A stretch of DNA of 64,000 nucleotides from Hathewaya proteolytica DSM 3090 (GTDB taxonomy: Bacteria > Bacillota > Clostridia > Clostridiales > Clostridiaceae). Shown here in pieces: positions 60,670 to 64,000 of this stretch. The stretch is from the NCBI RefSeq assembly GCF_900142225.1, contig NZ_FRAD01000003.1, positions 186,001-250,000 on the forward strand, in the 5' to 3' direction. A model generated the notes under the pieces. It was not told the DNA's origin, ran no database searches, and saw only the letters and a list, made by a program, of their open reading frames with translations. Position numbers and translations under genes: made by a program. Every line of letters begins with the position of its first letter. Within the stretch, counting starts at the first letter, position 1.

Positions 60670-60702
60670 GAAAAAAGCTCTGAAACATTTTGTCTCAGAG
60701 CA
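60670..60702 (-). terminator. Riboswitch-controlled terminator upstream of ribD
   Basis: GCTCTGAGAC/GTTTCAGAGC stem (60677-60701) followed by TTTTTT, between the FMN riboswitch and ribD. It is the likely expression platform: FMN binding favours this hairpin and stops transcription. Confidence 0.85.
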
Positions 60703-60785
60703 GAAATAACTTTTTTAAATTTAATAAAATCAACACAAAAGATTTTTCATGTAGACTTTACACCAAACTTAAAATAAGGTTAATT

Positions 60786-60898
60786 CATCTTCTTTCATCC
60801 AGACTTTACTGTCGGCCTCGGAATTTCACCGAATCATGCTAAAAATTAGCTCGTGGGCTATACCACCGGTAGGGAATCACACCCTGCCCTGAAGATTA
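60786..60898 (-). promoter_or_regulatory. FMN riboswitch (RFN element)
   Basis: The minus strand shows the conserved RFN segments in order: TCTTCAGGGCAGGGTG, GATTCCCTACCGGTGGT, AGCCCACGAGC, a variable loop, GATTCGGTGAAATTCCGAG, GCCGACAGT and AGTCTGGATGAAAGA. Ligand-dependent control of ribD-ribE-ribBA-ribH by FMN follows from family knowledge. Confidence 0.97.
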
Positions 60899-60918
60899 AT
60901 ATATTTACTTTTAAAATC

Positions 60919-60947
60919 ACTGTACTACTTTTTTTAAATATTGTCAA
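60919..60947 (-). promoter_or_regulatory. Sigma-A promoter of the riboflavin operon
   Basis: TTGACA (60947-60942), 17-nt spacer, TACAGT (60924-60919) on the minus strand, just ahead of the riboswitch. Confidence 0.8.
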
Positions 60948-60965
60948 TTGCAATTATAATTTTGT

Positions 60966-62090
60966 TTATAGATTTTCACCCTTATTCTTTATAACTCTTC
61001 TCGGGATCTTAAAGTTTATCCCTTCTTCTATTTTATCCAAATTGTACTTATCTTTCTCCGCCATAAAAGCACAAGTGTAGCCCTTCTCTCCTGCTCTACC
61101 CGTTCTACCAATTCTATGTATATACTCTTCCACTTTTTCCGACATATCGTAATTGTAAATATTGGTCATGCCCTCAATATCTATTCCTCTAGCCACCACG
61201 TCCGTAGCCACAAGATACTGTATTTTCATATTTTTAACGTCTTTCATAACTTTTTCTCTCTTGGATTGTGGCATATCGCCGTGAAGCATGGCACAATTAT
61301 AACCTCTAATGTGAAGTTCCTGTTCTAGCTTTTCCACACGTCTTATAGTTCTACAAAAAATAATGGCCATAAAAGGATTATCTTCATTAAGCACACTGCA
61401 TAGATCCTCCAACTTGTTTCTATCCGTAGTTTCCACTACTTCCTGTTTTATATTTTTAAGCGTAACCTCATCACTATCCACACTTACCACATAAGGCTCT
61501 CTACAGTATCTATAAGCTAATTTCTTTACCTCAGAGTTAATAGTAGCCGAAAAGCACAAGATTTGACTTTTCTTGTTTACATATTTCATGATTTCATTGA
61601 CTTCATTTTTGAATCCCATTAAAAGCATCTCATCCGCTTCATCAAATACCACAGCATTAACAGAAGATAAATCTATACTCTTTCTCTTTAGATGATCCAG
61701 TAACCTTCCTGGCGTTGCAATAACAATATCAATGCTATTTTCCAACTTTTTCACCTGTGAACCCACATCCTTACCACCATATGCAGAAAGGACAGTAAAA
61801 TCGCCATTATGATTTATGTGCTCACATTCGCTGGTTATTTGTATGGCAAGTTCCCTAGTTGGTGTCAATATAAGTACCTGAACTCCTTTTGCACTAGCAG
61901 ACAGATTCATATACAACGGCAATAAAAAGGCTAAGGTTTTTCCAGTGCCTGTCTTTGCCTCCGCAATAACATCTCTACCCTCCATTACCATAGGAATACA
62001 CTTTTCTTGTATCTCAGTAGCTTTTTTTATACCTCTTTTATTTAATACATTTACTATATTATCCTTTATACCCAATTCTGAAAAATTCAT
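60966..62090 (-). CDS. DEAD-box RNA helicase
   Basis: A 374-residue helicase core with EAKTGTGKTLAF, PTRELAIQI, VFDEADEML, SATIN and HRIGRTGRAG and almost no C-terminal extension. Closest by eye to CshA/RhlE-type helicases. ATG 62090 has GAGGAG 10 nt upstream; the longer frame to 62141 lacks family sequence. It is divergent from a cold-shock gene, which fits a role in resolving RNA structure at low temperature (inference). Confidence 0.92.
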   Translation of the reverse strand: MNFSELGIKDNIVNVLNKRGIKKATEIQEKCIPMVMEGRDVIAEAKTGTGKTLAFLLPLYMNLSASAKGVQVLILTPTRELAIQITSECEHINHNGDFTVLSAYGGKDVGSQVKKLENSIDIVIATPGRLLDHLKRKSIDLSSVNAVVFDEADEMLLMGFKNEVNEIMKYVNKKSQILCFSATINSEVKKLAYRYCREPYVVSVDSDEVTLKNIKQEVVETTDRNKLEDLCSVLNEDNPFMAIIFCRTIRRVEKLEQELHIRGYNCAMLHGDMPQSKREKVMKDVKNMKIQYLVATDVVARGIDIEGMTNIYNYDMSEKVEEYIHRIGRTGRAGEKGYTCAFMAEKDKYNLDKIEEGINFKIPRRVIKNKGENL

Positions 62091-62200
62091 CACAAATTTG
62101 CTCCTCATATTAAATTCTACTATACATTTCTTTTTTCTCAATTAAGTATACCACAGGAAATGAAATATTTTTTTTATTTTAATTTTTTTTTCACAAATAC

Positions 62201-62381
62201 TTGCTTTTTTTTTAATAAAGTATATAATAGTATTATAGACTTTGATTCAAGAGTAAATTAGTAAATGATATGAATACAATAGGAATTATATAGAAATTAG
62301 GTATATATAGATTTCGAGGTTTTTATTCATGGTTTATTTTACAAAGAATTAAAGGAATAAAAATTTCGGAGGTACAGTAGA
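62201..62381 (+). promoter_or_regulatory. Cold-shock gene promoter and long leader
   Basis: TTGCTT (62201-62206), 16-nt spacer and TATAAT (62223-62228) give a transcript with about 145 nt of untranslated leader before GGAGG and the ATG at 62382. Long structured leaders are typical of cspA-type mRNAs. The gap between 62142 and 62200 is AT-rich homopolymer runs only. Confidence 0.6.
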
Positions 62382-62579
62382 ATGACTGGAACAGTTAAAT
62401 GGTTTAATAGCGAAAAAGGATTTGGATTTATCACAACTGAGGAAGGAAAAGATGTATTTGCACATTTTTCTCAGATTCAGAAAGAAGGATTCAAAACTTT
62501 AGAAGAAGGACAGAAAGTAGAATTCGACGTAGTTGATGGACAGAAAGGTCCTCAGGCTGAAAGAATTACTCTTATCTAA
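62382..62579 (+). CDS. Cold-shock protein, CspA family
   Basis: A 65-residue single-stranded nucleic-acid-binding protein. It has the KWFNSEKGFGFI RNP1 region and VFAHFSQI RNP2 region (Ala in place of the usual Val) on a five-strand barrel, ending GPQAERITLI. GGAGG lies 9 nt before the ATG. Monocistronic, with long leader and terminator. Confidence 0.97.
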   Translation: MTGTVKWFNSEKGFGFITTEEGKDVFAHFSQIQKEGFKTLEEGQKVEFDVVDGQKGPQAERITLI

Positions 62580-62587
62580 TTAAGACA

Positions 62588-62619
62588 TTAAAGCTTAGGG
62601 TTTATCCCCTAAGCTTTTT
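62588..62619. terminator. Bidirectional terminator, csp and cca
   Basis: AAAGCTTAGGG/CCCTAAGCTTT hairpin with T-run. The stop codon of the facing nucleotidyltransferase lies within the stem. Confidence 0.85.
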
Positions 62620-63859
62620 CTATGCCCAAAAACTCTTTAGCTTTAGAAATAAGTGTGTCAACTTCATTTAACACGTTGTTCTCTATGACAACCTGCACAA
62701 GATAATCCATGACCTTACCAACCATAGCCCCCTGCACACCAAGTTCTTTAATATGGTTTCCAGTGACAGCCAAGTCTTTTTTCGAACAGCACTCTTTATT
62801 TTTTATTATCTCTTTTAAATTTTCCTTAAGCTCTACTATAGCTTTTATTTTTTCCTTTTCTCCCATGACAGAATATTGTACATACTTTATGTTAAGCACA
62901 TCCTCTGCAATAATAACACCAAAGTCCCTTATAAGCATTTTTACATGACATTTATCAGTTAATACTCTAAGTGACCCCTCCATTGTATTAAGCACATCTT
63001 TTACAATTGCATTGCTATACTTTAAACTCTTCAAAAATTCTTTCACATTTTTTAAGTCCATAGACATCATCAACATAGAGAGCCTAACACTCAACTTTTT
63101 TTCTAGTTCAGCAGTACACTCTACAACCCGCCTAAGCTCACTATTTTTTGGTGCCATTTGCAAATTCCCTATGATACAATTTAAAATCCCATAATCATGA
63201 AGATCCAAAACTTTTGTCACATCGCTGAGAATTATTTTATTAAATTCTTCCTGCACCCTTTCCATAGCTATGTGCCCTACACTTGCCCCAAGTTTCTCTG
63301 CAGCTTTCAAAGTATTATCCTCTATTGCAAAGCTGAGCTGTGCTGAAAATCTAAAGGCCCTCATAATTCTAAGTGCATCCTCTGAAAATCTGTCATAGGG
63401 ATTTCCCACGGTGCGTATAATTTTCTTCTTTATATCATCCCTTCCACCACAGATATCTATTAACCCCTTAGATGGATTATATGCCATGGCATTTATAGTA
63501 AAATCCCTTCTTTTTAAGTCCTCATAAATACTTTTAGTAAAAGTGACGCTTTCAGGGCGTCTGTGATCCCCATATTCACCATCAATTCTAAAGGTAGTTA
63601 TCTCATATACTTCTCCATGGATGCACACACCTACAGTACCATGTTTTAAACCATTCAAAATCATTTTCAAAGATTTTTTCTGAAAAATCCTTATCATATC
63701 CTCTGGACTGGCATCTGTAGTCATATCGTAGTCGTGGGGCACCCTTCCCATGATTATATCTCTCACACATCCACCCACAATATAAGCGTTAAATCCATTT
63801 TTCTCTATTAAATCAATGAGCCAGAGCACATCCTTTGGCAATTTAAAAATACTATCCAT
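62609..63859 (-). CDS. cca: CCA tRNA nucleotidyltransferase / poly(A) polymerase family
   Basis: Adds or repairs the CCA end of tRNA. Class II head with VGGCVRDIIMGRVPHDYDMTTDA (metal-binding Asp pair), the template-like region RRDFTINAMAYNP, then RFSEDALRIMRAFRFSAQL and helical body and tail; 416 residues. The ribosome binding site is weak. Poly(A) polymerase and CCA enzymes are hard to separate by sequence, so the symbol is the likelier choice. Confidence 0.9.
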   Translation of the reverse strand: MDSIFKLPKDVLWLIDLIEKNGFNAYIVGGCVRDIIMGRVPHDYDMTTDASPEDMIRIFQKKSLKMILNGLKHGTVGVCIHGEVYEITTFRIDGEYGDHRRPESVTFTKSIYEDLKRRDFTINAMAYNPSKGLIDICGGRDDIKKKIIRTVGNPYDRFSEDALRIMRAFRFSAQLSFAIEDNTLKAAEKLGASVGHIAMERVQEEFNKIILSDVTKVLDLHDYGILNCIIGNLQMAPKNSELRRVVECTAELEKKLSVRLSMLMMSMDLKNVKEFLKSLKYSNAIVKDVLNTMEGSLRVLTDKCHVKMLIRDFGVIIAEDVLNIKYVQYSVMGEKEKIKAIVELKENLKEIIKNKECCSKKDLAVTGNHIKELGVQGAMVGKVMDYLVQVVIENNVLNEVDTLISKAKEFLGIEKA

Positions 63860-63881
63860 ACCTTATACACCCACAATCTTT

Positions 63882-64000
63882 TTATACATGAAGAAGATGT
63901 TCCACAGCATATGCAATACCGTTATCGTTATTGGACTTTGTAACCATACCTGCTATTTTCTTAATACCTTCAGGTGCATTTCCCATGGCTACACTATTTT
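63882..64000 (-). CDS. Partial Cof-type HAD phosphatase, C-terminal end
   Basis: Only the last 39 codons are present. The translation reads NSVAMGNAPEGIKKIAGMVT, then KSNNDNGIAYAVEHLL, the typical end of Cof-type HAD-IIB sugar phosphatases (motif IV MGNA, SNNDNG). The 5' part lies beyond the right edge. Confidence 0.88.
   Translation of the reverse strand, partial: NSVAMGNAPEGIKKIAGMVTKSNNDNGIAYAVEHLLHV

Noticed and set aside
1..64000. CRISPR arrays, prophage, insertion-sequence ends or rRNA operons
   Set aside because: No regularly spaced repeats, integrase or structural phage genes, matched terminal repeats or rRNA sequence were seen on either strand.

Overview
The window is a chromosomal segment of a low-GC, endospore-forming Firmicute, most likely a Clostridium sensu stricto relative. 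This rests on AT-rich codon use, strong AGGAGG-type ribosome binding sites, sporulation and germination genes (spoIIP, gpr, spoIVFB-like), the hrcA-grpE-dnaK-dnaJ operon under CIRCE control, and selenocysteine machinery. Almost all genes lie on the minus strand. The plus-strand exceptions are rpsT, a D-Ala-D-Ala carboxypeptidase, a MATE transporter, an LTA-synthase-like gene with a small membrane partner, and a cold-shock gene.

Layout, left to right: 1-1860, an ABC transporter (ATPase, permease, partial secreted protein) behind a sigma-A promoter with two GntR-like palindromes. 1915-6918, the heat-shock operon. 7165-12299, hemW, lepA, spoIIP and gpr. 12374-12830, rpsT. 12832-18171, holA, a ComEC lacking its hydrolase domain, a small holin-like protein and a P-type ATPase homologue with every catalytic motif replaced. 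18414-22973, a complete selenocysteine cassette (tRNA-Sec, selB, selA, selD); selD itself carries an in-frame UGA at its active site. 23025-25205, comEA and divergent dacF-like. 25236-30550, rluD-like, ridA, yqeK, nadD, yhbY, obgE, rpmA, prp and rplU. 30681-34646, RNase E/G and a radical-SAM pair.

34769-45399 is a cell-shape and division block in transcription order maf-radC-mreBCD-PBP2-minCDE-rodA, followed by a spoIVFB-like protease. 45588-50398 holds two unrecognised proteins, a phosphodiesterase, a GIY-YIG protein, a DbpA-type helicase and a THUMP methyltransferase. 50519-57000 holds a PepF-like peptidase, MATE, the LTA-synthase-like pair and an Rpn-family nuclease. 57144-60950 is the riboflavin operon ribD-ribE-ribBA-ribH behind an FMN riboswitch. 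The end has a second DEAD-box helicase divergent from a cold-shock gene, a tRNA nucleotidyltransferase and the tail of a Cof-type HAD phosphatase.

Most of the window is conserved housekeeping sequence. The most unusual object is the intact 808-residue P-type ATPase homologue at 15745-18171: its phosphorylatable Asp, TGES, PEGL, TGD and GDGVND motifs are all substituted, yet the reading frame is uninterrupted. It looks like a maintained pseudoenzyme and sits between competence-related genes and the selenocysteine cassette. Other points worth attention are the UGA-containing selD, the missing ComEC nuclease-like domain, a 17-bp RNA hairpin at the nadD stop codon, a likely non-AUG start for the spoIVFB-like gene, and several palindromic promoter elements without an identified regulator. 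All family assignments come from reading motifs by eye; no database search was run.
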